From Martelella lutilitoris (GTDB lineage Bacteria; Pseudomonadota; Alphaproteobacteria; Rhizobiales; Rhizobiaceae), in assembly GCF_005924265.1 (NCBI RefSeq), contig NZ_VCLB01000003.1, forward strand, positions 186,001 through 250,000: a DNA stretch of 64,000 nucleotides. Direction: 5' to 3'. Below the pieces are notes generated by a model. The model saw nothing but the letters and a program-made list of their open reading frames with translations. It was not told the DNA's origin and made no database searches. Both the position numbers and the translations under genes were made by a program. Positions 63,939-64,000 of this stretch are shown here, one piece after another (the stretch's first letter is position 1; each line of letters starts with the position of its first letter).

Positions 63939-64000
63939 ATGCGCATGACCATAACCAATGCCGGCGCCATAGCGCCGCAGATCGGCGAACGCCTGAACGG
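63939..64000 (+). CDS. Start of unidentified gene cut by window end
   Basis: An open frame begins ATG at 63939 (second in-frame ATG at 63945) after GAGAGGAG and AAAGGG, and runs to the window edge (about 20 residues: MRMTITNAGAIAPQIGERL and two more). Too short to identify. It lies 298 bp after uxaA on the same strand. Confidence 0.4.
   Translation, partial: MRMTITNAGAIAPQIGERLN

Overview
The window looks like chromosomal DNA of a G+C-rich alphaproteobacterium of the Rhizobiales (Rhizobiaceae or a close relative such as Martelella). The main evidence is a cell-cycle core found only in Alphaproteobacteria: ctrA, chpT, sciP and a fliJ-like gene lie within 5.5 kb, with several GANTC (CcrM-type) sites upstream of ctrA. 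An alphaproteobacterial rpoH and many solute-binding-protein sugar ABC importers fit this. I see no tRNA, rRNA, CRISPR array, transposase or phage gene. The genus is inferred, not read directly.

Region 1 (1-17022) is a saccharide utilisation locus. A long minus-strand run encodes two sugar permeases, a GH88 unsaturated uronyl hydrolase, the ABC ATPase, a YesL-type (DUF624) membrane protein and the binding protein. After a structured 170-bp gap it continues with galK, galT and a GH2 beta-galactosidase cut by the window edge. Divergent from it are a heparinase II/III-like lyase without a signal peptide, a discoidin-like protein and a GntR regulator; a DUF2264 protein follows on the minus strand. 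Together they suggest import and intracellular breakdown of an oligosaccharide holding uronic acid and beta-galactose.

Region 2 (17023-31426) is housekeeping: sciP, fliJ-like, ctrA, a TolC-like lipoprotein plus HlyD-like adaptor, chpT, a DUF1134 protein, an SPOUT RNA methyltransferase, an RluA-type pseudouridine synthase, rpoH, a nitroreductase, a large acidic single-pass membrane protein and purA.

Region 3 (31427-47375) is accessory metabolism: an EamA transporter; a creatininase-like enzyme, LysR regulator, NMT1/THI5-type ABC importer, cytosine-deaminase-like amidohydrolase, FAD oxidase and flavodoxin-fold reductase that together look like a catabolic pathway for a nitrogen heterocycle; a GH32 enzyme with an unusual N-terminal extension; RidA, Ung and DsrE proteins; and a TrpX-type ABC importer.

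Region 4 (47376-63640) is a pectin/hexuronate block. An importer (binding protein, ATPase, two permeases) sits with a GH28-GH105 fusion hydrolase that has no signal peptide. Around it are an AraC regulator, a GntR regulator coupled to 2-keto-3-deoxygluconate kinase, uxaC, and an operon kduI-kduD-hexuronate reductase-altronate dehydratase. Imported oligogalacturonides could be cut to galacturonate and unsaturated uronate and carried to 2-keto-3-deoxygluconate and then KDPG. No KDPG aldolase or mannonate dehydratase is present. A new plus-strand gene appears to begin at the right edge.
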